This document shows positions 1 through 5,757 of a stretch of DNA of 5,760 nucleotides, in pieces. The translations under genes were made by a program, and so were the position numbers. Where the stretch lies: the NCBI GenBank assembly GCA_039024295.1, contig JBCDIQ010000366.1, positions 1-5,760 on the forward strand, read 5' to 3'. Numbering within the stretch: the first letter of the stretch is position 1; the number at the start of each line of letters is the position of its first letter. Source of the stretch: JBCDIQ01 sp039024295 (GTDB lineage: Bacteria; Bacteroidota; Bacteroidia; J057). The notes below the pieces were generated by a model. That model did not search any database. It was not told the origin of the DNA and was given only the letters and a program-made list of their open reading frames with translations.

Positions 1-154
1 CACTTTTTTGACCTTGTTGAATTTGTAATTTATTTGTTCGGGTCTTTGTTTATTTATATTATAAGGTATTGATAATTAGGGAATAAAAGTATTCCATTTT
101 ATGTTGTTTTTTATATATATCAAGAAGCTCCCTAGCAAAAAGAGTGGATTTTCT

Positions 155-802
155 TTATAGTATCCCTTTTTTAACTGCATAAATTACAAGTCCGGCAGTA
201 TTTCTTGCGTCAATTTTTTTGAGCATATTTTTTCTATGTCCTTCTACGGTTCTCCTGCTGAGGTGTAGCCTTTCAGCAATTTCTACATTTGTGAGTTCCT
301 GCCCAATAAGGTACAATACCTCCATTTCGCGATCCGTGAACTGGGCATTTTCCTCAAATTGGGTCGTCAGGTGATCCGTAGCAACTACTTTGTTCAGCAT
401 GGCATTGGAAACTTTGTCATTAAAGTAGAATCCGTTTCTGGCAACAGAGAAAATGGCATTTTCTACTTCATCAGGATCTGCATTTTTGAATAAATATCCC
501 TTTGCCCCCTTTTCCACCATGGAAATAATCATTTCCTCCTCCTCATGCATGGACAGGATGATGACCGCTGGGCTGTTTGATTGTCTTTTCAGCACCTCCA
601 ATGTGGCAGTACCATTCATCTCGGGCATATCCAGGTCCAACAGGATAACATCTACTTTTATATGGGAAAGTTTATCCAGCAGTACCCGTCCGTTTTCGGC
701 CTCCACCAGGAATTCAAATTCAGGAACTTCTCCCATAATGGTGATGATACCTTGCCTAAAAAGCCGATGGTCATCGGCAATTGCCAATTTTATTTTTCCC
801 AT
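155..802 (-). CDS. LuxR/NarL-family two-component response regulator
   Basis: A 215-residue cytoplasmic DNA-binding response regulator. The receiver domain (about residues 3-120) has the acidic pocket D10-D11, the phospho-acceptor D56 in LLDLDMPEMNG, the switch serine S84 at the end of VIILS, and the invariant lysine K106 in GYLFK. All catalytic positions are therefore intact. After a short linker, a GerE/LuxR-type helix-turn-helix spans about 155-215 (FTDREMEVL, then the recognition region LSRRTVEGHRKNML). Length is typical of the NarL/FixJ group. I chose the ATG at 800-802 because the receiver fold starts directly after it (MGKIKLAIADDH); an in-frame TTG 30 bases upstream would only add a non-conserved tail. 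No histidine kinase lies beside it, so its partner must be encoded elsewhere or outside the window. It is divergent from kmo, but nothing in the sequence proves that it controls kmo. The target genes and signal cannot be read from the sequence. Confidence 0.95.
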   Translation of the reverse strand: MGKIKLAIADDHRLFRQGIITIMGEVPEFEFLVEAENGRVLLDKLSHIKVDVILLDLDMPEMNGTATLEVLKRQSNSPAVIILSMHEEEEMIISMVEKGAKGYLFKNADPDEVENAIFSVARNGFYFNDKVSNAMLNKVVATDHLTTQFEENAQFTDREMEVLYLIGQELTNVEIAERLHLSRRTVEGHRKNMLKKIDARNTAGLVIYAVKKGIL

Positions 803-863
803 GAAGGGAAGTTGGGAATTTTTGGCAAACAAAACGACGCCTGGCGTGTCCTTTTTTTATTAG

Positions 864-879
864 GTACCGATCCTGGTAC
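864..879. promoter_or_regulatory. Inverted repeat in the kmo promoter (candidate operator)
   Basis: A perfect inverted repeat, GTACC at 864-868 and GGTAC at 875-879 with a 6-base spacer, lies in the gap between the divergent response regulator and kmo genes. It ends 8 bases before the kmo -7 element and covers the place where a -33 box would be expected, and no TTG or TTTG is seen there. That placement would suit a regulator that replaces or blocks -33 recognition. The arms are only 5 bases long, so chance is a real alternative. Confidence 0.3.
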
Positions 880-887
880 ATGTTTTA

Positions 888-895
888 TAAATTTG
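888..895 (+). promoter_or_regulatory. Bacteroidota -7 promoter element for kmo
   Basis: TAAATTTG fits the Bacteroidota primary-sigma consensus TAnnTTTG exactly and ends 4 bases before the kmo ATG. Transcription would then start at or very near the A of the start codon, giving a leaderless or nearly leaderless mRNA. No convincing -33 TTTG is present at the usual distance of about 19-20 bases. Confidence 0.5.
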
Positions 896-899
896 CAGT

Positions 900-2252
900 A
901 TGTCATCCAACGCAACACCTCCTATTCATTTGGCCGGAGCAGGTCTGGCTGGTTCTCTCCTCGCCCTATTGCTGGCCCAGCAAGGCCACGAAGTAGAAGT
1001 ATATGAACGACGACCCGATATGCGTAAAGCAGAAATCTCAGCAGGACGTTCTATCAACCTGGCACTTTCGGTGAGGGGAATGTATGCCCTGGAAATGGCA
1101 GGACTCAAGGAAGAGGTGATGAAACTGGCCATTCCAATGCCGGGTCGGATGATGCACGCAGTTGATGGGGACCTTACCTTTCAGCCTTATAGCAATGATC
1201 CTGAGAATGCCATTTATTCGGTCTCACGTGGATTGCTTAATCAGTTGTTAATGGACCACGCAGAAGCTTCAGCGCGCGTGCGGATTCATTTTCAGCATCG
1301 AATCGAGGAGGTAGATTTCAATACGGGAGACCTCAAGGTGAAAAATCTCCAGACAGGAGGAATAGAGGATAAAAATGGAATCATTCTCGCGTGTGATGGG
1401 GCATTTTCTGCGGTGCGATATGCCATGCAAAAAACCCCTCGGTTTGATTTCTCCCAGTCCTACCTGAATCATGGATACAAGGAATTAAGTATTCCGCCTG
1501 CTGCCGACGGTTCCCACCGGATGGACCCTAACGCCCTCCACATTTGGCCAAGAGGTGGATACATGTTGATTGCGTTGCCCAACCTGGATGGCTCATTTAC
1601 ATGCACGTTATTTTTCCCCTACGAAGGAGAGGAGAGTTTTGACAGCCTGCAGACTCCGGAGCAGGTGCAGGCCTTCTTTGAGCGGGTGTTTCCGGACACG
1701 CTGCCGCTAATGCCGGAACTGCTACAGGATTACCAGGAAAATCCCACTGCTTCCCTCGTTACCATAAGGTGCTACCCTTGGGTATGGGAAGATAAAGTGG
1801 CCCTGCTGGGAGATGCTTCTCATGCCATTGTGCCATTTTTTGGTCAGGGAATGAACGCTGCATTTGAAGACTGTGCAGTCTTCATGGAATGCCTAAGAGA
1901 TCATGGTCCCGGTTGGGGGGAGGTGTTCCAGGCCTACCAGGAGGCTCGCAAACCAAACGCCGATGCGATTGCAGACATGGCCCTGGAAAATTATATAGAA
2001 ATGCGGGATAAGGTAGCCGATGAACGTTTCTTGTTCAGAAAGCAGGTAGAGCATCACTTGGAGTCCCACCATGAAGCCTACAAATCCAGGTATGAGTTGG
2101 TGTCATTCTCTCGAGTGCCGTACGCCGAAGCCTATCATCGGGGCATTATCAACCAGCAAATCCTCGACCGGCTTACTGAAGGAAAATCCAAGGTGTCAGA
2201 AATTGACCTTGAGCAAGCTGGAACACTTATTCAAGAATTCGCAGGCAAATAA
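900..2252 (+). CDS. kmo: Kynurenine 3-monooxygenase
   Basis: A 450-residue FAD-dependent aromatic hydroxylase that converts L-kynurenine to 3-hydroxykynurenine with NADPH and O2, in tryptophan catabolism and de novo NAD synthesis. The N-terminal Rossmann motif GAGLAG (13-18) is followed by an acidic strand end at E36. The KMO signature GRSINLALSVRG is at 49-60. R83 and Y97 fall at the positions that bind the substrate carboxylate in characterised KMOs. The DG motif is at 166-167, the second FAD motif GDASH at 304-308, and PFFGQGMNAAFED at 312-324. The C-terminal helical part carries ENYIEMRD (363-370), and there is no C-terminal membrane anchor like that of the mitochondrial enzyme, so it should be soluble. 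The start is well fixed: an in-frame TAA lies at 888-890 with no other start codon between. Kynureninase, tryptophan dioxygenase and 3-hydroxyanthranilate dioxygenase genes are not in the window. It converges with the winged-helix gene after 14 bases. Confidence 0.97.
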   Translation: MSSNATPPIHLAGAGLAGSLLALLLAQQGHEVEVYERRPDMRKAEISAGRSINLALSVRGMYALEMAGLKEEVMKLAIPMPGRMMHAVDGDLTFQPYSNDPENAIYSVSRGLLNQLLMDHAEASARVRIHFQHRIEEVDFNTGDLKVKNLQTGGIEDKNGIILACDGAFSAVRYAMQKTPRFDFSQSYLNHGYKELSIPPAADGSHRMDPNALHIWPRGGYMLIALPNLDGSFTCTLFFPYEGEESFDSLQTPEQVQAFFERVFPDTLPLMPELLQDYQENPTASLVTIRCYPWVWEDKVALLGDASHAIVPFFGQGMNAAFEDCAVFMECLRDHGPGWGEVFQAYQEARKPNADAIADMALENYIEMRDKVADERFLFRKQVEHHLESHHEAYKSRYELVSFSRVPYAEAYHRGIINQQILDRLTEGKSKVSEIDLEQAGTLIQEFAGK

Positions 2253-2286
2253 AAACGAGACTTAACTCAATAACCAAATTGGTCTC
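2246..2286 (-). terminator. Possible terminator of the winged-helix gene
   Basis: Read on the minus strand, GAGACCAAT (2286-2278) can pair with ATTG (2271-2268) and GTCTC (2261-2257) around a 6-base loop, and is followed by G and then TTTTTATTT. This is the order of an intrinsic terminator. The 3' arm is interrupted by a 6-base bulge and the hairpin overlaps the last codons of the gene, so the prediction is weak. It would also overlap the end of kmo. Confidence 0.3.
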
Positions 2287-2581
2287 CGGGTGTGTAGTAG
2301 TTAAAGCTATAAGAAGAAGATTCCCCTGCGCTTGCCAGCTTTTCAACTTCAGCTATGCCCCAATCCGTAATGGAAATCTCTTCGGGCCTTTCCTCGTTTA
2401 GCTCAATTTTATCTTCGGCTAGCAGTAAACGAAGAATTCGCTTACAAGTTCGATGGTCCATTTTGAGGGCTAGGCGAACTTCTTCAGTGGGGATGCTATT
2501 GAAGGTTTCATATCCGACCAACTCATAGAGTTGCTGAAGAAAGAGGATGTGTTTGGGGGTAGAACTTTGATATGTACTCAT
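2267..2581 (-). CDS. Small winged-helix protein of unknown function
   Basis: A 104-residue protein that I do not recognise by name. Its pattern suggests a winged helix-turn-helix domain: an amphipathic helix at about 9-22 (KHILFLQQLYELV), a second at 31-39 (PTEEVRLAL), a likely recognition helix at 43-57 (HRTCKRILRLLLAED), a wing of charged residues at about 58-70, and then ISITDWGIAEVEKL, which resembles the final strand and helix of many wHTH domains. The tail (88-104) is rich in Ser, Tyr and Gly and looks disordered. There are no membrane segments or signal peptide. It could be a small transcription regulator or a wHTH module used for protein contacts; no ligand-binding domain is present. 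It starts at an ATG with no Shine-Dalgarno sequence, ends with TGA, and runs convergent to kmo. An inverted repeat touches its start codon, which would allow autoregulation. Confidence 0.8.
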   Translation of the reverse strand: MSTYQSSTPKHILFLQQLYELVGYETFNSIPTEEVRLALKMDHRTCKRILRLLLAEDKIELNEERPEEISITDWGIAEVEKLASAGESSSYSFNYYTPGDQFGY

Positions 2582-2600
2582 TAACAGTACACACAGTTAA
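2581..2600. promoter_or_regulatory. Imperfect inverted repeat at the winged-helix gene start
   Basis: The arms TTAACAGT (2581-2588) and ACAGTTAA (2593-2600) match at 7 of 8 positions around a 4-base spacer. A further GTTAA follows at 2603-2607. The repeat touches the first base of the start codon, where a bound repressor could block expression. An autoregulatory operator is an inference from position and from the protein's DNA-binding look. Confidence 0.3.
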
Positions 2601-2949
2601 AGGTTAAACAAGGGGAGCAAAAACTTACATGCTCATTGTTATAATATTATGAATTAAATATATAGAATGCAACATTTTTGATAAAAACTTTAGGATAAGT
2701 CCCTAATTTTGAAACTATTAAAAATACAAATATTAGCCTCTAATCGAAATATTCGATGTTGTTGAGGTAAATTAGGGCTTTGTCAAACGCCAATTCTGTT
2801 AGAGTCCTTGCCTGTTATCGGCTGAATTTCTTTCATATTTTTTGCAAATTCTAACATCTGAAATGAGAGAAATTGCTCGGAGGAGTGTGGCCTTTTGGAG
2901 GTAAGAAATGAGATTGTACTGCTTTTTCTACCTTTGTAAAAAGTACAGT
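2582..2949. other. AT-rich intergenic region between divergent genes
   Basis: No convincing gene of normal length lies here. The stretch is markedly AT-rich compared with the flanking coding DNA. It contains the inverted repeat at 2581-2600, a possible promoter (TTTG at 2677-2680, then TAATTTTG at 2704-2711, a rather long 23-base spacing), a 13-codon open frame at 2863-2904, two GGAGG-like purine runs (2879-2885 and 2897-2901), and the -7 element TACCTTTG at 2929-2936. No tRNA, repeat array or mobile-element end was seen. Confidence 0.6.
2929..2936 (+). promoter_or_regulatory. Bacteroidota -7 element before the exported-protein gene
   Basis: TACCTTTG matches TAnnTTTG and ends 13 bases before the ATG at 2950. 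It would give a leader of under ten bases and would lie inside the coding region if translation began at 2908. A -33 box at the usual spacing is not evident: the nearest TTG (2914-2916) is too close, and TTTG at 2894-2897 is too far. Confidence 0.45.
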
Positions 2950-4296
2950 ATGTGGTCAAATGCTAACCCCTTCCTAAAGGTATTGATGTTGAGCCTGTGG
3001 TTAACAGGTACTCTCCTAAACCTTTCCGCTCAATCTGACGAGCTCAACCTGGAAAAGTACTGGAAATATCGGGGGCGTTTTCTGGGAAATGGAACTGAAG
3101 AGAACCCTGGATTTATTTCGGTAGGTATGGGACCTGGCAAAAGTATGCCCATGAGTGGGCACCATCCAGAAAGGTCCTGTAGGGATGATTGGTGGATGCA
3201 AAACAGTGGGTGTACCTTGTCAGATGGAAAAGGAAAATTAAAGTGGGGGGATGGAACCATTCACATGGGGTATTACCTTGCGACCCTCGCTACCCACTAT
3301 GCATTAATTTCACGGGAGGGCGGAGACACACGTTCGATCAATTACGAATTGGATATGGCCTTAGAGGCCGTTATCCGTTTGGATACCGTAGCTGAAACAG
3401 TATTTGGGTTGCCCCCGAGGCGCAATGGATTTTTCGTTCGTGATGATGTCCCCCAAAGCTTTTATTTGGCTCAAGATGGCAAAACATTGCGCTTTCCAGG
3501 GCATGAGTGTGTGCATTCAAATTTTTCCTGTGGGGAAATGCAGATTACGGGAGGCGATTTCGTGAGCCAAGACCAGGTCATCCATCTTTTGTTTGGGCTG
3601 GCATTTGCAGTTGAGCTAGTGCCAGATGAAGCCAAAGATTTTCGGGGAAACTCCCTAAAAGAGAAAGCAATTGAGATTGTTCACACAATGGTGAATTACC
3701 TCAGCGAAGAGAATTGGCGCATTCGTGATCCGTTGGGAAACCCTGCACCCAACCGCTGGGGAGGAGATGTGGTGGGCTTCAGTTGGATGCTTTCGAAAGC
3801 AGGGGCGGAACTTACCGGACGATCAGAAAATGCCTACCAGAGTGGTAAGTCCCGGTTATTTGGCAGCCGGGTGTGGGATTTGTTGATCCTCTCCTTCGGC
3901 CAGCAGCGGGATGACAACCAGGCCATGGCACTGGAGCTTGCAGCCATCACCGCCCAATGGCCCATGGCCAGGATGTCTCGCAGGGCAGAGGATGCCAGCA
4001 TGGAAGTCTTTGCTTTGGCGCAATCCGTTTTTCATGGCCAGAGCCCAGTTGCCCCTGTTACGAGAGAAGGCATTCAAGTCATCTTGAATTCAGCTCCGGA
4101 TACAGGTCCCTGTTTTAATACCCCCGGCTGTGAAGCAGGTCCGGGCTGGAAAGGCGGAAACCGCTGGATTAAACCTTTGTACAGCGAACAGGGGAATCCT
4201 TATAATGTATACTACAACTGGAACGGGCTGGACTATATGTTGCTGTATAACCTCTACCACCTGGTATACCTTAAAGATATTCCCTATGAAAATTAG
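2950..4296 (+). CDS. Exported protein of unassigned family with three cysteine pairs
   Basis: A 448-residue protein that I cannot assign to a named family. Residues 1-27 look like a Sec signal peptide: a short n-region ending FLK, a hydrophobic core VLMLSLWLTGTLLNL, and likely cleavage LSA|QSDE. No lipobox and no T9SS C-terminal domain are visible, so the periplasm is the likely location. The mature part (about 421 residues) has exactly six cysteines in three close pairs (77/88, 187/194, 388/394), as expected for disulfides. It is rich in Trp, Tyr and Gly, with amphipathic helices and motifs such as WGDGTIHMGYYLATLATHY (99-117) and GLDYMLLYNLYHLVYL near the C-terminus. This pattern would suit an alpha/alpha toroid like those of polysaccharide lyases or glycoside hydrolases, but that is inference only. 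I placed the start at 2950 because it gives a normal signal peptide and lies just after a -7 element. The rival ATG at 2908 has a good GGAGG at 6 bases. It is convergent with selD. Confidence 0.85.
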   Translation: MWSNANPFLKVLMLSLWLTGTLLNLSAQSDELNLEKYWKYRGRFLGNGTEENPGFISVGMGPGKSMPMSGHHPERSCRDDWWMQNSGCTLSDGKGKLKWGDGTIHMGYYLATLATHYALISREGGDTRSINYELDMALEAVIRLDTVAETVFGLPPRRNGFFVRDDVPQSFYLAQDGKTLRFPGHECVHSNFSCGEMQITGGDFVSQDQVIHLLFGLAFAVELVPDEAKDFRGNSLKEKAIEIVHTMVNYLSEENWRIRDPLGNPAPNRWGGDVVGFSWMLSKAGAELTGRSENAYQSGKSRLFGSRVWDLLILSFGQQRDDNQAMALELAAITAQWPMARMSRRAEDASMEVFALAQSVFHGQSPVAPVTREGIQVILNSAPDTGPCFNTPGCEAGPGWKGGNRWIKPLYSEQGNPYNVYYNWNGLDYMLLYNLYHLVYLKDIPYEN

Positions 4297-4485
4297 TGCT
4301 TACAGAACTAAACCTTTGGCTGTTATAGCTTGACCTTTTCGTGCATCTGCCGATAGATCAGTATCTGTGATCCACGTCAAAAAAGCATTGTCTAGTACAC
4401 ATGTCTCAACTTTTCTTCCTTGACCTACACGAAAATTCCTTCGCTCTATCTGGTAAAATTCTTTGTTCTGGAAGCACTGGTCAGG

Positions 4486-5523
4486 TTATTTCACAGTGAC
4501 CACATGATCATCGGGAGCAACAAGGGTTCCAATGGATCGTAAGTCATGGCCCGCCATGTTACAGTTTTGTAGAAAATCTGCCTCGTATGCAGGAGCAACC
4601 GCTATTAACAACCCCCCACTGGTTTGTGGATCAGCCAGGAGAAACTTTACTTCATCAGAAATAGGGCTAACCTTCTCTCCATAGCTTGCCCAATTTCGGT
4701 GGGTACCACCTGGAATGCTCTTTTTACTTATGTAATAGCCAGCAGCATCAAAAGAAGGAACCGCTTTCAGGTCAATGTGAGCACTCAAGTTGCTGCCTTC
4801 ACACATTTCCACCAAGTGTCCCAACAGACCGAACCCGGTTACATCTGTCATGGCGTGAACATACGAGAAGGCTCCCATGACAGCTCCCAAACGATTCAGC
4901 CGCACCATTGAATCACGTGCAGTGGTGGCATCTTCTTCCCGGAGAATCCCTTTCTTTTGAGCAGTTGCCAGCAGCCCAACCCCCAGTGGCTTGGTAAGGA
5001 ACAGTTTGTCTCCGGCTTGTCCTCCTGAATTTTTCTTCAGGTTCGAGATATCTACCCTGCCGGTCACGGCCAATCCAAATATAGGTTCCGGGCAGTCAAT
5101 GCTATGGCCTCCTGCCAACGGAATGCCTGCATCAATACATGCTGCTCTTCCCCCGGCCAGGACTTCGCCTGCTACTTCTGGTGGTAGCTTATCAATTGGC
5201 CAGCCTAAAATAGCGATGGCCATCATGGGCGTGCCTCCCATGGCGTAGACATCGCTTATGGCATTGACAGCAGCGATCCTGCCAAAATCAAACGGATCAT
5301 CCACGATGGGCATAAAAAAATCTGTGGTACTGATGGTGGCTGTCCCATCTCCAAGGTCAAACACCGCAGCGTCATCCTTTTGTTGGTTACCTACCAGTAG
5401 GCCAGGAAACGTACCGGAGGTACTTCCCGATAATATTTTGTCTAAAATGCTTGGGGATATTTTGCATCCGCATCCCGCGCCATGGCTGTACTTGGTAAGG
5501 AGAATGGTATTGGTTGATTCCAT
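4486..5523 (-). CDS. selD: Selenophosphate synthetase (selenide, water dikinase)
   Basis: A 345-residue cytoplasmic enzyme making selenophosphate from selenide and ATP (with AMP and phosphate), the selenium donor for selenocysteine-tRNA and 2-selenouridine in tRNA. The N-terminal catalytic loop YSHGAGCGCK carries C18, C20 and K21, which match the essential Cys17 and Lys20 of the E. coli enzyme; the codon for C18 is TGC, so this is the cysteine form, not the selenocysteine form. Metal/ATP-site acidic residues are intact: D51 in KDDAAV, D68 in TTDFF, D91 in ISDVYAMGG and D227 in MTDVTGFGLLGH. AGGHSID (137-143) and DPQTSGGLL (308-316) are further family signatures. The length is normal. The ATG at 5521-5523 was chosen over an in-frame TTG 6 bases upstream, which falls inside the promoter element. 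No selA, selB, selC or mnmH is seen in the window, so which selenium use it serves stays open. A partner could lie just beyond 5760. Confidence 0.98.
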   Translation of the reverse strand: MESTNTILLTKYSHGAGCGCKISPSILDKILSGSTSGTFPGLLVGNQQKDDAAVFDLGDGTATISTTDFFMPIVDDPFDFGRIAAVNAISDVYAMGGTPMMAIAILGWPIDKLPPEVAGEVLAGGRAACIDAGIPLAGGHSIDCPEPIFGLAVTGRVDISNLKKNSGGQAGDKLFLTKPLGVGLLATAQKKGILREEDATTARDSMVRLNRLGAVMGAFSYVHAMTDVTGFGLLGHLVEMCEGSNLSAHIDLKAVPSFDAAGYYISKKSIPGGTHRNWASYGEKVSPISDEVKFLLADPQTSGGLLIAVAPAYEADFLQNCNMAGHDLRSIGTLVAPDDHVVTVK

Positions 5524-5526
5524 CTC

Positions 5527-5534
5527 CAAAGATA
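5527..5534 (-). promoter_or_regulatory. Bacteroidota -7 promoter element for selD
   Basis: On the minus strand TATCTTTG fits TAnnTTTG and is separated from the selD ATG by only three bases (GAG). As with kmo, transcription would begin at about the start codon. No TTG or TTTG was found at the -33 position, so the promoter is either activator-dependent or a chance match. Confidence 0.45.
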
Positions 5535-5569
5535 CACATTCATCTGGGGTATCCTTTTCTTATGTTTTT

Positions 5570-5622
5570 AGGCCATGTATTATCGAAATCGGCTCCATTT
5601 TCGACGATAGCTCCTTTGGCCT
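5570..5622. repeat. Nested inverted repeat upstream of selD
   Basis: The outer arms AGGCCA (5570-5575) and TGGCCT (5617-5622) are perfect complements. Inside them, TATCGAAA (5581-5588) pairs with TTT (5599-5601) and CGATA (5605-5609), with a 3-base CGA bulge and a 10-base loop. As RNA, this would be a two-tier hairpin with a 5/7-base internal loop on either strand. It lies about 50 bases upstream of the selD start and has no U-run that would mark it as a terminator. It might be a protein site, or a leader structure if selD has a more distant promoter. Confidence 0.4.
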
Positions 5623-5664
5623 TACTTCAACAAAGTCCCCATTTATTCAACTATTAGACAAAAC

Positions 5665-5696
5665 CGGGAATAAGTCGAATACACACGGGATTAATT
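5665..5696 (+). repeat. Direct repeats 21 bases apart (candidate activator site)
   Basis: CGGGAATAAGT (5665-5675) and CGGGATTAATT (5686-5696) agree at 9 of 11 positions with starts 21 bases apart, about two helical turns. They lie 30 bases before the -33 box of the promoter at the right edge, a usual place for an activator that binds as a side-by-side pair. Confidence 0.35.
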
Positions 5697-5726
5697 ATTA
5701 TTACTGTCTATCAACGAGTTATGATT

Positions 5727-5757
5727 TTTGCTCTAAAATAATCAACCTTTATATTTG
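5727..5757 (+). promoter_or_regulatory. Bacteroidota promoter facing out of the window
   Basis: TTTG at 5727-5730, a 19-base spacer and TATATTTG at 5750-5757 match both elements of the Bacteroidota primary-sigma promoter at the expected distance. This is the best promoter in the window. It points rightward, so a plus-strand gene, divergent from selD, should start just past the end. Confidence 0.7.

Noticed and set aside
80..95. Perfect 6-base hairpin GGAATA/TATTCC with a 4-base loop, downstream of the response regulator
   Set aside because: It is AT-rich, about 60 bases past the stop codon, and has no U-run on the minus strand. It is too weak to call a terminator.
803..832. An upstream TTG start for the response regulator, adding ten residues
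   Set aside because: The receiver fold begins right after the ATG at 802, the extra residues look random, and TTG starts are uncommon.
453..1006. Plus-strand open frames of 136 and 141 codons across the response regulator and the kmo promoter
   Set aside because: They lie antisense to the intact response regulator, have no domain-like sequence, and run through the promoter region and into kmo out of frame.
2267..2269. TGA of the winged-helix gene as a selenocysteine codon, given selD nearby
   Set aside because: Readthrough would add only eleven residues, with no family support and no clear SECIS-like hairpin. A normal stop is the simpler reading.
2677..2711. Possible promoter TTTG-N23-TAATTTTG
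   Set aside because: The -7 match is good, but the spacer is long and the nearest plus-strand gene starts about 240 bases away. AT-rich DNA produces such matches easily.
4340..4376. Hairpin GATCA/TGATC with flanking CGTG/CACG between the convergent exported-protein and selD genes
   Set aside because: The stem is short with a lopsided internal loop, and no U-run follows on either strand, so it is not a convincing bidirectional terminator.
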